A DNA stretch of 64,000 bases from positions 4,059,561 to 4,123,560 of the forward strand of contig HG738139.1 in NCBI GenBank assembly GCA_000499405.2, written 5' to 3'. The notes beneath the pieces were generated by a model. That model was not told where the DNA came from, searched no databases, and saw only the letters and a program-made list of their open reading frames with translations. Both the position numbers and the translations under genes were made by a program. Below are positions 31,112 through 46,883 of this stretch, one piece after another. The stretch comes from Onchocerca volvulus. Lineage: Eukaryota > Nematoda > Chromadorea > Rhabditida > Onchocercidae. Numbering within the stretch: position 1 is the stretch's first letter; every line of letters begins with the position of its first letter.

Positions 31112-32646
31112 ATGGCCTCGTCGTCACGTCGCTTAAAAAAAGTTTGCTGTTTTTTTTTTGTATTTGAATGATCTTTTTGCAATAACAATGAAATTGATTC
31201 AAATGTTAATTTATGTAATATGATGAATTTGTACCGTGCTGATAGCTTTTTTGATAGGCCATATATCGATTAAGTTTGCATAACAATCCTTATCATCATA
31301 TTTTGAATCTGTGATTTTTTTTGCATTGATAAATGTATCTATTTTACTAACGGTAAGGATATGACGAAAAAACGAAGTATTTATTATAATATTAATGACT
31401 GTTTGCTCACTTTAATCTATGTATTTTTTGCTAGTTTTGAGCTGTTGTTGTATTGAATATATAAGTGTTTTTTAAGGAATTAATGGATATTAAGTCATCT
31501 GATTCAAGGACATTTTGCTGTGTTGAATTTGATGAAGATAATTTGCTTCATTGGACAGGTCTTCTTGTTCCGGTAGATATATTATTCAATAGAAAAATTT
31601 CATCGAAGGCATATTATTGAATAAAAAAATTTCATCGAATTTCAACTGACTTTAGATTTGAGTTGAAAGTTTCAACTACGAAAATTCATTTTGCAGATAT
31701 CTTTGCATAGTTTTTATTATAAGGAGCTTGGTGAAAATCACGGATAAATTTACCAGTTATTAATACAGGCGATTTTTTATCATGGCTTGTTATATTTGCA
31801 GGATAAAGAGCCATACAACAAAGGTGCATTTAAAATAGCTATAGATTTTCCAGTAGAATATCCTTTTAAACCGCCAAAGATTACATTTTTGACGAAAATT
31901 TATCACCCGAATGTTGATGAAAAGGGACAAGTATGTCTTCCGATCATATCACCTGACAATTGGAAACCCGCTACCAAAACTGAACAAGGTTATTTTTTAC
32001 ACTTTGAGGTTATGGAAAGTTTTTGCTTAGCGTTTTAAGTCTGATATTTTGATGATACAGTTTCGAAATTATCTTTAAATGTTGTGGGAAATTAAAAGTT
32101 CTGATAGGTATGGAATTGCGGACTTCATTTTATTGGTTTTTTTTTTTTTTTTTTTAAATGTTACTTATAGTCTACAACTCAATATTAATGTATCCAAAAG
32201 TTTATAAAATGCGACAAATATAACTTATTTATATTCTATGTTGCGCAATAGTCTTATTCTCCGTCCAGTTTTCGAAGCCAGCTTCCCATCAGTATTATTT
32301 GTCATTTGGAATTAATCGTTTTAGGCATTGACATGTTCTGTATTATGATACTTTAGTTGAATATTGTTAGAAAGGATATATAATATTTAAACCAAGTATA
32401 CTTCCCTGCTTTGAAGTATTGTTTTGCATTGTGTTATAGGTTATATCAGATAAAAAATTAAGGAAAAAATGATGATATAATTTTACAGTGATGAATTCAT
32501 TGCTTGGTCTGATTATGGAACCGGAACCAGATCATCCATTACGTGCAGATCTCGCTGAAGAATTTACGAAAGATAGGAAAAAATTCAATAAAATGGCAGA
32601 AGATTACACGAAAAAGTATGCAGCAAAACGACCGGATGGTTTTTAG
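31112..32646 (+). CDS. ubc-18: E2 ubiquitin-conjugating enzyme, UBE2L3/UBC-18 type
   Basis: Four exons (31112-31141, 31477-31572, 31802-31988, 32489-32646) join in phase to 156 residues, close to UBE2L3 (154). A single UBC domain fills the protein: [10 protein letters not shown], the HPN motif at 77-79 and the active cysteine C87 in QVCLPII. E2 enzymes carry ubiquitin as a thioester. The L3 subfamily passes it to HECT and RBR ligases such as parkin and ARI-1 rather than to free lysine, a restriction linked to a Pro and a His that are both kept here (P89, H120). The tail is [12 protein letters not shown]...KRPDGF. A TTTAG acceptor 24 bases before the ATG suggests trans-splicing. Intron 2 contains a 2 x 32-base duplication at about 31579-31640. 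Confidence 0.97.
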
Positions 32647-33702
32647 AAAGAATCGATATGAAGAAACATTTCCATTTTTATCCAGATATTTGTTTGTTAC
32701 TGTTGTGGTGTTCTTGCTCACTTTTGCAGTAATCTCGTTTACATTCTCTTTCATATTTTTCAGTAATTTTTCAAAAGTAATTTGCGCCCAGCAAATTTTT
32801 TGAAAAATTGCAGAAGAAGCATGTCCGTAAATGTAATCAAACTGTATTTGGGTTCATCAGTGATTCATTATCATTATTTTCATGTACTTTACACTTTTTT
32901 TTCCAGTTTTTATTTTGATGTGGTATAGAATCCAAATGAAAATATCGTTGCGAGATCGAAGAAAATACTGTTTTACTTATTATTTTTAACATATTATTTT
33001 GCTATAATAAATAACGAAATTATTTAAATCTTGAGACCTGAATAATATGGAAAAAACAATTTTTACACTGATTAAAGTCGTCTTTTATTTCAATTTAAAT
33101 TTCGAAACCGAAGTAACGATGGCCGTTTGAAAAATTAAGTTAAAAATAAATTTAATTCAAAATGATTTCATTAGTATAGAGACGGCGATACAAATACGAG
33201 ATAATTTTATTTTTAAACTGTAGAAAAATTATGAGATAGACTATTACTTCCTAGCAAATCATTAAAAATAAATTTACGATACGGTAATCTGTTCATCTTT
33301 ACATTTTCCACTTTGGCTAGTTAATAATAATAGTAATAATAATAAGCTAAAGCTGAAGTCGTCAGATTAATCCGATGAGATAATATCAACACAATTATGC
33401 AGATTGAAACTGACAGACATTGCTAAAATTAGTTTTAGGACCTTGATTTATCGTTGCATTGAAAGATATTGTAGAAATCAGTTCTGCTAAATTATGAACA
33501 GTGGTTGAAGCGATGTAGTATGACATAACATTCATGTCTTCAAATTTTTCTTTGACTTTTGATCATTGATTCTGACTAAGCATTCATTCTTATGAAATTA
33601 AGCATATTCGGAGGATGAATACCGCAATGAATTTTTATCCTTCTATGTACTATTCTTGATGTTCGTTAATTTGCAGGTTAATTTGAAGGAAAACACGAAA
33701 TA
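32647..33702. other. intergenic region between E2 gene and GDP-fucose synthase
   Basis: About 1.06 kb between same-strand genes, too long for a typical nematode operon spacing. AT-rich with no supported ORF. A TTTGCAG acceptor at about 33676, 26 bases before the next ATG, is a likely trans-splice site. Confidence 0.6.
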
Positions 33703-36698
<2,996 letters not shown>

Positions 36699-38311
36699 TT
36701 GCAAATATAAATGCTAATATAAATAGTTCATTGATGCATCCTGTAATACAAAGCATATTCAGAAACAATACATATCTTACAAAATAGCATATAATTAACC
36801 ATCAAAACAATAAATTGTTTCACTTGTTGATTTCCATTATTGCACAATAGAATCGGATAATTGCAATTCATTGTTTTTTTATCTGTGTTGTTTATGACTA
36901 GTTAATTCAATTCAAGTTAACAAAGTCTTCAATAGTTCTTATTTATATGTTTTTTGTTATATATTTGTTCTAGCAAGATAAACTGGTTTATGCAGGTGTG
37001 CAACAACATTTAATTCTGTCTATAGTATTATTGAAACTACTACTATATTAAATGCAGATGGACAATATTTTATAGATTTTTCACATCATTAGGAAAGAAT
37101 TGTGTTATTTATAATGTGATTTTTTTTTTTTGTTTTTTAAATTTTTCTAGATGGATATGTTTCTAACTTTTTTGTTTCCGAGTTTAATTTTGAATTTATT
37201 TAATTGCTAATTTATTTGTTATCAGTTTGAAGATATAAGTTCTTTATTTTTCATGATTCTACTAAAGTAATGTTATTTTTCAATAGCAATTTTAAACCTA
37301 TATCTTGAATGCTATAAATTTTATGCATAATTTAAAAAATTATATCCTTCACAATGGAATTTAGGAATAATCATATTGGATTGGTTTGGTGAAACTGTGG
37401 ATCTCTATCCAGAAATGTTTTTTTCCTATTCGCGAAAAAATTTTTATTGGGAAATTCCATATAAGTAAGCTTATCTCGATTAATATTACAGTATCAATTT
37501 AAATAAAAGAAAATAATTTATTTATATTTGCAATTCAAACTCGAATGTTTTAAACAATAGGACCAAACTGGAATTAAATTTAAATTTGTTAATGGAGTGT
37601 TATTTTCAGTTTTTCTTCGTTTAAATTCCTACAAGTAGCTATGTTTAAAATTCCAACTGCAACAATTACAATTACATATTTAAAACAGTGAAGACATACA
37701 ATTCACGGAAAACATCAATGAATGCGGGAAAAATCACTGAACTTGAAATATATTTTTATTAATATATATATTATCTTAACGACGTTTCTTCCTGATTGTG
37801 ACAAAATTGTAAGAGTGAATTCTGCTTTTCAATTCTCACAGGTTTTTTCAATTTTCTTTTCTCATTTACTTGAAATACGAATCTCAATTTGGATAATTAA
37901 ATCTTTATTATAGTAATTCATTAATACATCAACGGACGCAATAATTACAATATCAACAATACATTTTTATCAATATCTAAAAGATAATTTTCATTACGAT
38001 AACATAATCCAAAGGGAAAGAGAGACCAAATCAAGCCTGACATATTCAATCAACCGATCTTGGTAGTATATTTATAAGCTAAGAATAGCCATAATTTTTT
38101 TTTTTTTGCATTGAAATGTAGTAAGATTAATATGAAAGAATAATTTTTACTAACAATTCAAGTATTTTATTCAATAATGAAATAATTACTTAAAATGTTA
38201 TCGAATAATTCGAACTATATTAATGCAACGTTATCATCAAATAAATTCTGTCGTAATTTTTTTCTTTTTTTGCAATATGAATACATATAAATAATTTTAC
38301 CCGATATTTCG
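36699..38311. other. AT-rich intergenic stretch with one candidate exon
   Basis: Mostly featureless AT-rich DNA. At about 37372-37463 (+) an ATTTAG acceptor, an open frame reading IIILDWFGETVDLYPEMFFS and further residues, and a GTAAGC donor look like an internal exon, but no partner exons were found. The rest shows nothing supported. Confidence 0.4.
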
Positions 38312-38482
38312 TTATTTTGATATCTTTGAATAGTATCTTCTTGTGTATGCCATTTTTAGGATATTTCCAATGTTAATATTTCGAATTAATTTATCGAATT
38401 TCAAATATACCGTTCGGCCAAGTTTAATTTCAACACCTGTTATAGTTCCAAAAATTTCTTCATACGCATAACATGCTAGCAT
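38312..38482 (-). CDS. small hypothetical protein, 56 codons
   Basis: A minus-strand ATG at 38482 begins a 56-residue ORF (MLACYAYEEIFGTITGVEIK ... RRYYSKISK) ending in TAA. Seven bases upstream is an AAATGCAG acceptor, the arrangement of a trans-spliced first exon. Amino-acid content (G, E, T, V, R) is protein-like, unlike the poly-K/N/I of the flanks. It could instead be the last exon of a longer gene, since the frame stays open back to the acceptor. No domain recognised. It is too short to show up in a long-ORF scan. Confidence 0.4.
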   Translation of the reverse strand: MLACYAYEEIFGTITGVEIKLGRTVYLKFDKLIRNINIGNILKMAYTRRYYSKISK

Positions 38483-38489
38483 AATCACA

Positions 38490-41400
38490 CTGCATTTAGA
38501 AATTTCATTTTTTTCTATATCATAAAAAAAGATGAGATAAAAAAGAAAAAAAAGTGATTTCGAAATAATTCGAATAAAAAATCTAATTGATAATATAAAA
38601 TATTTTTAAGGAAAATGCGAAAAGAAAGAAAAAAAAAAAATGCGACAAAAATAAAATTGAATATAAGCGAAATTGGAATTTCATTCTTCAGAAATATTCC
38701 GCCTAATTCTTATTTTTAATCAATTTTATGTCAAAAAATAAGCAGCGCAAAAAAAATGGGAAAGAGCTTTTTTGGAAAAAAAAAATTTATATTTTAATAA
38801 ATTGTTTTTCCCAACCTTTGTTTTTATTATATTTCGATATTGTTTTTTGTTTTTTTGTTTTTTTTTGGTCTTATTTGCTATTATTTTATTTCATTTATTC
38901 TGTTTCTTTCCTCAATTATTAGTAATTTGGGTGTATTTAATTCCAAAATTTAAAATTTCAATTTTTAAGCTTTTTTTCTCCTTGTAAATCTACCTATTGC
39001 AATTATTCGTTTTTTTTTTTTGATTTATGAATTAATAGTAAATGATATATTGCACTTAGATGTAATAACACTTGAATGATTCTTAAATCTTCAATTTATA
39101 TCTATTTAAATTAACATAACAACTTCATTAGTCTTCTCTTAACCGAAAATTGATGACTATCTTGAACTTGTTGAAAAATTTGAAAATTCCAAGAAGAAAT
39201 CACAGAATTATTGTTCTTTCTTTTTTTTTTTTTCTTCTAAAATTCTTTTAAAAAGAGAAAAAACAAATTTACGACATGAAAACATCCGATTGGATTACAA
39301 AAATCAAAAGTCAAACGTTGAAAAAAAGAAAAAACCAAAACATGTTGATGACATCAACACTTAATATTTATTATGTCATTCGTTAGAAAATGATATGAAA
39401 ACAATGCGACGAAAATCGCTGAAAATGTGATTTATCGTCGAGAAAATTTTTAAAAATATTTTCTCTCTTTTTATTTTTTGTATTAGATAATGATATGATA
39501 AAATGAGGAATTATCGGAACAAAAAAAAAAATTCGTGAATTATTTCCGAATTAAAGCAGTAATATGCATTTTGATCCAAAAAAAAAAAAAAAAATGATTT
39601 TATAATTTTTTTTTTTTGGCATTAAATTTCTTTAATAAATAGAAAGTATAAAAGATAAAGAGTATCTTCCTATTGATTAAATAAAATATTTTTATCGAAA
39701 TAAAATAAATTTCAAACAAAAAATAAAAAAAAAAAAAAATTGGCAGGAGAGAGATGTAGAAGAGACGAAGATTATAACAAATACTAAGATTTTATTATTC
39801 AAATTAAAGGATTTCAAAAAAACAGGGACTAAAGTTCAATTTTTTAAAAAGTTTTTATAGCTTGTTTTTCAAATTTATTTACCAAAAAAAATTGACAAAA
39901 GTGCATTTCATTTTTTTTTTCTGTTTTCCTTTTTTTTTTTTTTTCTTAAATAACTATAAATAAAAGATGTTGGATGATATGAACAAGAAAAGTTTTCATG
40001 AACTTTTGCTGCTCAAAAAACAACTTTTACAGTCCGATAGGAAAAATATTTAAACAAAACATTTTTCTGTTTTTCATCATTTTTAAATAAATTGATGTTA
40101 TTTATCCAAGAAAGTTGTTATGATTTTTTGATCATTTTATTGGCACAAACAATTTTCCTATCAATTAAATTCATTCAAAATCTTTTTTACAAAATATATT
40201 TACCCAAATTTTGAATTTTTTTTTAATTAATTTTTACCATTTAATTTATTTCCCTTTTCTTTTTTTCAAGTTTATTTCGTTTTTCTTTTTTTCAACTTTT
40301 CAAAGAATCCATTTCTAGTTTGTTGAACTTCTTTTCTTTTCTTTTCCCACAAAATTTTGCACAATTTTAAGATTTCATATTGATTTCTAAGAATTCTTTT
40401 CATAAAATTTATACCATTTTTAAAAGGAAGAAAAATTTAAGTAATTTATTAAATTTTCGCTAATAATTTAAGATTAGAAGGAAAGAAAAACAAAAATGTT
40501 TAGTTGTTATAGGTACAAACCAATCGTTCATTTCTTTTTTGCTCGAATATTTTAAAAATAGAGAAGGAAATATTGTTATTCAAATTTCAACTTTTGCTTT
40601 ATTTTAAAAATTTCCTGCTTTTTTTTCGCAAATTTTTTGCGTAAATTTTTTTCATAATTTTTTGCTGCTTACCTCATTTGGCCTGCTTTTATAATATGAC
40701 AAATTTTAATTCTTAGAAGATAGGAACACTCAAAAAATTTCAAAATTGATAATTCCCGACATCAGAATATTTTTCATCATTGAAACGTTGGAAAATTCTT
40801 AATCCATTCAAGAAAAAAATACATTGTTATAATTGATGATTTGCAAAAATTTTTATATAAAATTATATTAAAATTAACATCAAATTAATTTATTTAATAT
40901 ATTTTCTTTCGGTAAAACTTTGTTGCGAATTTTTATTTGCTTTAAATGTTTATAAAAAATTGAGCAAACTTTCTTTTTGGCGTGTTTTTCTAGGCGAATC
41001 ATATTGATATGACTTTCGATGAAATTGAAGAATTAATTTGTTGATTGTAAAATGGAACTTAAAAATAATATTCAAATATTATGTAATTTAAATAATGCTC
41101 AATGCTAGTAAAAGCAAGAAATTGTACTGCTCAAATTTATGGCTTAATCAAATTAATTGATCAGTTCATAATGATTAGAAAACTGTTATTGCTCAAATTT
41201 TTGATCTAATGAAACGAATCGAAATAATCAATTTATCAATTGATATTGGTTGATTAAATTTATGGCCAGAATAAGTTTTGGATATTAACTGAAAAAATAG
41301 TTTAAAAAAAGTTCAATTTTCATCAAATTCCTATTAGAAATGAGTGGATGGAATGATTATTCAAATAAAAATCTCAAGATTATTTAATTTCATTGCTTGT

Positions 41401-43076
41401 TTGACTACAGAAGCGATAATAAATTTCAAAATTTTAATCTGATAAAATAAAATTTTGGAAATTATTAATTTGAAGCTTATCATAATAGGAAAAATTGCAG
41501 TTATCATATATAATATCCATCATTTTAATTCTTTTTTTTGTCATTGTGATCTCAATCAAATGATAGATGTTTCTCTTATCCTCAATGATAATGCAAAGAT
41601 TTGGCTGATCAATCAATAATTGATTCATGATCAATAATCGATTGACTGAGCCAATATTTGATCCCTAGCTTTATATTATAATTGTATTACATATTGATTT
41701 CATGTAAAACATGAAAAATTTATGATGATCGAAGTCGGTTTGCTAATTATTTTTGAAATTTTCGGATATATTACGAAAAAAAAAAAAAAAAAAGAAACTC
41801 TTCAAATCGAATTTTTTAAAATGAATTGAAAAAAATGTAAAATAGCAGAAATAAGGGGCGAAAATTGATTTTTAAAAACAAAAATCAATGAAATGACGTC
41901 AAATGACGGAAGAATGGAAGATATTTACGTAAACAACAAATCACTGATCATTTCATTAGCATCATTGATGAGAAAAATTATATAAATTGAAAACGATGTG
42001 TAATTTTATGTTTATGATTTAGTATTTCTCGAAAATTTACGAAACGATTTGTCGCATTTTTCGCAAATTTTAAACTTTTACGTATTTTTTCACATTTCGT
42101 TTCTTTGTTATTATTATTTTGGCTTATCAGAATTAATTTGAGGAATTTTTTTGATAACATTTTGATGAATTATTGCGAAAAAAAAAGAAAGCTTAAATGC
42201 TATCGTTAAATGCATTCAAAGCCAATTACATAAATAAATATTTTAAATTTCATAAATTTAGATATCAAAAAAAGATAAGTAAAGAAAAATATTATACTTT
42301 ATTGAAATTATATAAATGATCGAATAATTCTTAAAATTAAGTTTTTGTTATGAAAGTCATTTTCCAATTACTGCTTTATTTTTTTTTTTCAAAAATTTTA
42401 AATTTAATTTAAAAATTAGAACTTAATTTTTCATAAGACTATTTTACTATACTTAATGATATTCATCCATGTGTATTATTTGATATTTTGAAGAAAATTT
42501 TTGAAACAGAACTTTTTTTTTTTTCATCCTTTGTATATACATTGTAAATTGTGTTAAAAATTTCTTGTACTTTTTTAAAAAAATTTTTAAAAATATAATT
42601 TTTCCTTTTTGTTTGTTTCAATACAACTATTACTCAATATAGCTTCATTAATTCGAATTTCTTGAAATATGTTATTTAAATTTAATTCTTAAATTTGAAA
42701 TACTTCATTTATCCATTTTTTCGATACTAAATGAAAATTTTTATTTGCTTTTTATTCGACTTTGCGAAGCATGAAAGAAAGAGAATTAATTCAAGGATTT
42801 AATTTTTAAGCATGATTAAATGAAAATATATTTCTTTTTGGACGAATATGATAATTTGTTGGAATTGTTTGAATTCTTCCATTCAATTAAATTGCTTTAA
42901 ATAAATATAAAGTTTATATTCGATTTTTCATTTATTTGATTATTTAATTAAAGTAAAAATTTTTATTCATTTTCTTATTTTATATTTTTCATTTCGCATC
43001 TATCGTTTTACAGTAAAATTTATTTGAATAAAGCAATGAAATTAAACGTTTTACATAAACTTTCTTAATTTTTAGA
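38490..43076. other. long AT-rich gene desert
   Basis: About 4.6 kb of homopolymer-rich DNA. Short open stretches occur (for example a 14-codon AT-poor segment after a TTTTTCTAG acceptor at about 40994, and minus-strand ORFs near 41434-41634 and 41978-42160), but none forms a credible exon chain. Confidence 0.6.
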
Positions 43077-43729
43077 ATGAATTATTATAATAAAATTATT
43101 TCGAAACAGTTTAGCACAATCTGGCAACAAAAACCTGAATCGATTGTGAAAATCGATGATCAAACATTGTATGACAGAAAAGCAGGTAAATTTTTTTTTT
43201 TCAGGTTTAATTTCAAACTTTTTAAAATTTCCGAAAATTTAGACTACATTTGAACAATTTTTTCAAAATTTTACTCTTGAGAATTATTTCTAAAAATTTT
43301 CGCCAATGTTTTACTGATTTAATTCTATAATTTGAAATTGAAAAAATTGCTTATCAGCAATTTATTAATCTTTTAGATTATTAATAAGCTTTTGATTTTA
43401 AAACATCTCATTTTACCTAATTTTCCTTTATATCTCATTTTTGCTTACGATGCCTTTTTTTTTTTTTTAAATTAACATAAATAAAGATAATCAATAATTA
43501 TAGAAATGAAATTTTATAAATCGTTAAATGAAATCGAAATTTATTTGTTATTTTTTCGAAATTTTTTGTTATCATACTATTTTTTATATATTTTTTTAAT
43601 CTTTTTTTTTTTTTTTTTGCAGGAAAAAATAAATTGTCGCCAAAAGAATCACTAAAGTTAAGAAAAATAAGTCAAGAATTACCCGATTATTCATATATTA
43701 ATATGTTCGGAAGTGTTAACTTACCTTAA
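43077..43729 (+). CDS. small two-exon hypothetical protein, 71 residues
   Basis: Exons 43077-43185 and 43623-43729 join in phase 1 across a GT...TTTTTGCAG intron to give 71 residues, beginning MNYYNKIISKQFSTIWQQKP and ending YSYINMFGSVNLP before TAA. A TTTTTAG acceptor sits one base before the ATG, the pattern of SL1 trans-splicing. Charged, no signal peptide or membrane segment; the N-terminus (several K, no acid in the first 20 residues) could be a mitochondrial presequence, which is inference only. An AATAAA is present 13 bases after the stop. I do not recognise the family. Confidence 0.6.
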
Positions 43730-44454
43730 AAGTATTTTTCAATAAACTGTAAATACTAGAAATTGTAAATAATTGTATTATAAATTTTAATACTATCGAT
43801 TATCGATTAAATAATCATTTTTCATTGTTTTATTCTGTATTTTGAAAATGATAGCTATTTTATGATAGCACTGTGATGTAAATAATCATTTTAATCATTT
43901 TTGTTAAATCTATAATATTACCTCATTTATTACTGTCATTTTTGTAATATATGAAGAATTTTTATACAAAAAATTTTTATGAAAAATGAAAAATTTCGAT
44001 GGAAAATCATTTTTATACAAATTCAATCAATAATTAGGATCATGCATACAGTTTATCAGTTCAGAATAATTCAGAATAGACAAGAATCATCCAGAGAGGT
44101 GCTATTATCACAAAAAAAAAAAAAAAAACGATGAAGTACTACTTTTAACCATAAATTCAAATTATATGCTAATTAAATTATGATCCATACATGGTAAAAT
44201 CAACAGGACAAATGTAATGATGAATAAATTATCACAATGGATTAAGATAAGATATGATAAAATGGATGTAATATGAAATTTGTTTTCTCGTTTTCCAAAA
44301 TTTTCATAAAAAATAATGAGGAAAGCATGAAAACAAACAGTAAAATTTTAGCCATCACAATATAACAATTTCATAGTTTTGCGATTGAAATTATTTTCTT
44401 TATTAATAAAGTTAATGGCTGAGACATCGTTCGCTTTTAGCGTAATCGAAGAGT
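43730..44454. other. intergenic, holds one arm of a diverged duplication
   Basis: No ORF of note. The segment at about 44038-44210 (CAGTTCAGAATAATTCAGAA, then a poly-A run and GATGAAGTACTACTTTTAAC) recurs in diverged form at about 46018-46165, with a weaker third copy near 45812. Confidence 0.55.
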
Positions 44455-44970
44455 TCACCAAATTTTTTCATGTTTCATTTTTTGTACATTTAAATTAAAC
44501 TTTCGATTGAACTTTCTGCCACATTCATCACATTCAAATCGTACATTCGTATTTAGCTGCTACATATGTCGCTTCAAATTCCTTAAATCCTTGAATCCTA
44601 TACTACATTTGTCACATTTCAATGATTTTTCATTCAAATGCATTTTTTTTTTTTTTTTTTTTTGCTCGTTCAAACATCTTTTTTGATTGAACTTTTTATC
44701 ACATTTATCACATCCTTTGTCCGCATGCGTCAATTTATGCCGTTTCAAATTGTTTAACCAGTTAAATCCTTTACACACATTTTTCACATTCGAATGGCTT
44801 TTCATCCGAATGCAACCGTTCGTGGTGTTTTTTTTTTTTTTTTTAAATGAGAATTTCGGTTTGAAAGTTTTGCTGCAATGATTGCATTTGAACGATCTCT
44901 CATTTGAATATTTCCGCCTATGAAGTTGCATTTTTGCATCGAAATCTGAATTGCTTGTCGCACAAGTCAC
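44455..44970 (-). pseudogene. C2H2 zinc-finger protein pseudogene
   Basis: On the minus strand about five degenerate C2H2 fingers follow one another: FKCNHCSKTF, FECEKC (in another frame) with GFNWLNNLKRHKLTH, GCDKCDKKFNQK, LKCDKCSIGFKDLRNLKRH and FECDECGRKFNRKFNL. Linkers such as NERSFKC and DEKPFEC resemble the usual TGEKPF type. The reading frame is broken. Two poly-A runs (plus-strand T runs at about 44643-44663 and 44828-44844) insert Lys blocks in mid-finger, at least one frameshift lies near 44780, and a TAG stop separates the last finger. Several zinc-binding residues are lost. A decayed nuclear DNA-binding protein; homopolymer sequencing error could explain part but not the stop. Confidence 0.75.
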
Positions 44971-46883
44971 TTCTTAACAACTTTTTTTCTGTTCCGGTGC
45001 TAAAATTCATAATTGTAGTCATTATCCTTTACTTCTGCCTGCATTAACAAATCGCGTTGATTTGATGCCTAGAATAATCCGAACTGATTGATTTTTAAAA
45101 TCCACTCAATTTGAATAATTATTTTTCCTAGAATTGTAGGTGTCATTATGAACTCTTTCAAGCAATATTTTGTTACCGTTTGATGTTTGTAATCATAGAT
45201 TGATTGATGAATTAGAATACTGGTTTGAAAAAAGAATGTTAGTTCGGCTATTTTATGCTACTGTTTTGAAATAAATGATGATGAATAGGAAGATTGACAA
45301 CTTGATGTTTCCAAAAATGATTTTGAAGTTTAATGTGCGACTTTCTTTTTACAGGAAAAAATTCTGCATTCATAAAAAGAAAAAAAATTTATAAGTATTT
45401 AATTCATATATTGAAAATTTACTGTCACTTGTGCAATAAATAATGACAATACAATGGCTGCAAAATAATATGACAACAGCATATTGATTTGCGATTTCCA
45501 CCGATAAATACTAATGCCTGAAGCGATGAAATTTGACGTGAAATTTCGCAAAATTTTGCGTCAAATTTTTTTCGTTAAAACTATTTCTCAAAATATATTA
45601 ATGGAAATTATTAAAAGACAACCAACCACCCAACAAAATAATAATTGCTGCATAGACGAAAAGGACCGTTGTTTTTGTGCATTGTATGATCTATGATCAA
45701 ATAAAATTACTAAATTCTAATCTTTTCGCATAATAATTTTATTCCTCGCATTCTAAAATTTTTGTGTTAGTTACATTAGAAAATCAAAATTCTATACAAA
45801 TGAGATTAATAATTACAACTAACTATGCAGTATCAATCCAAAAAAAAATTTAGAATAGGAAAAAAGTCATTTTTATGCATTCAATAAAACCGAACATATT
45901 TATAATCAGACAAAATTATAGCACACGAATCTTTTTGCATCATAATTTTAATTCTTTTCTTCTCTAAAAGTTCCACCAGTTACTTGGAAAAATCATTTTT
46001 TGTGCATATGCAATTAATAATTAGAGATATATGTGCAGTGTCAGTTCAGAATAGAAAAAAATCATCCAAAAAGTTTTTTTCAAAAAAATGATGAAGCAGT
46101 ATTTTTAACCAAAGGTTGAAATTATATGCCAAAAAATTATGATTCATGCAAAATGTCATCATTTATTGGATCAAAACTATACCCACACATGGCTTGACCA
46201 GAAATTTTGATCAGGTAATCATCTTGTAGATTTGGCAATATGCTTTTACGATTGGAGAAAAATTTGTTTTTGCAAAAATTCATTGTCAAAAAGAAAAAAA
46301 AAAATGTTTTCCTCTACGCATTTTCAGAATGCTATGACAATTGCTCAGGAGCTTTTCTAAGAATTGTTGCAGAAATTCTCAAACGCAGCAAATTTCCAAG
46401 GCGTTCAATTACTACTTGTATCCCAATAACAATTAGTGAATGGGAAATTTTTATACCAAACAGCTGCAATGATCAAACCTTAAGTTCTTATTTATGCAAT
46501 TAAATTGAAAGCCATTTTCGATGCAACCTAAACGATTTAGGACATTCTTGACTCTGCCAATAATAAAATTTACTCAGTTATTAATATAAAACTATATTTG
46601 AGAGAGGCAAAAGGTTAGAATAAATGGTATGAGACAGTGATGCTCTAGGTGCTCGGCGTGTTTATTCACATGAAATGCACATTACAGATCAACAAAAAAA
46701 AAATTAAGAAAGGAATATAATACGCTACAATCTTAATTGAATACCAAATAGTTTGGAATTTTCTTTATTGTTTTTGAAAGTAAATAAATCACACACACAA
46801 GAAAATGACTAAAAAACAATAAGAAATATTCGTAAAGAATAAAAATCATGAATAACGATACTGAAAAACGGAAAAAAGAGTGT
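44971..46883. other. intergenic with two weak ORF candidates
   Basis: A plus-strand ORF at 45514-45696 (60 codons, ending CCIDEKDRCFCALYDL) and a possible last exon at 46328-46503, after a TTTTCAG acceptor (CYDNCSGAFLRIVAEILKRS..., 58 codons to TAA), look more protein-like than their flanks. Both are Cys-bearing and lack partner exons or recognised domains. The remainder is AT-rich. Confidence 0.3.
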
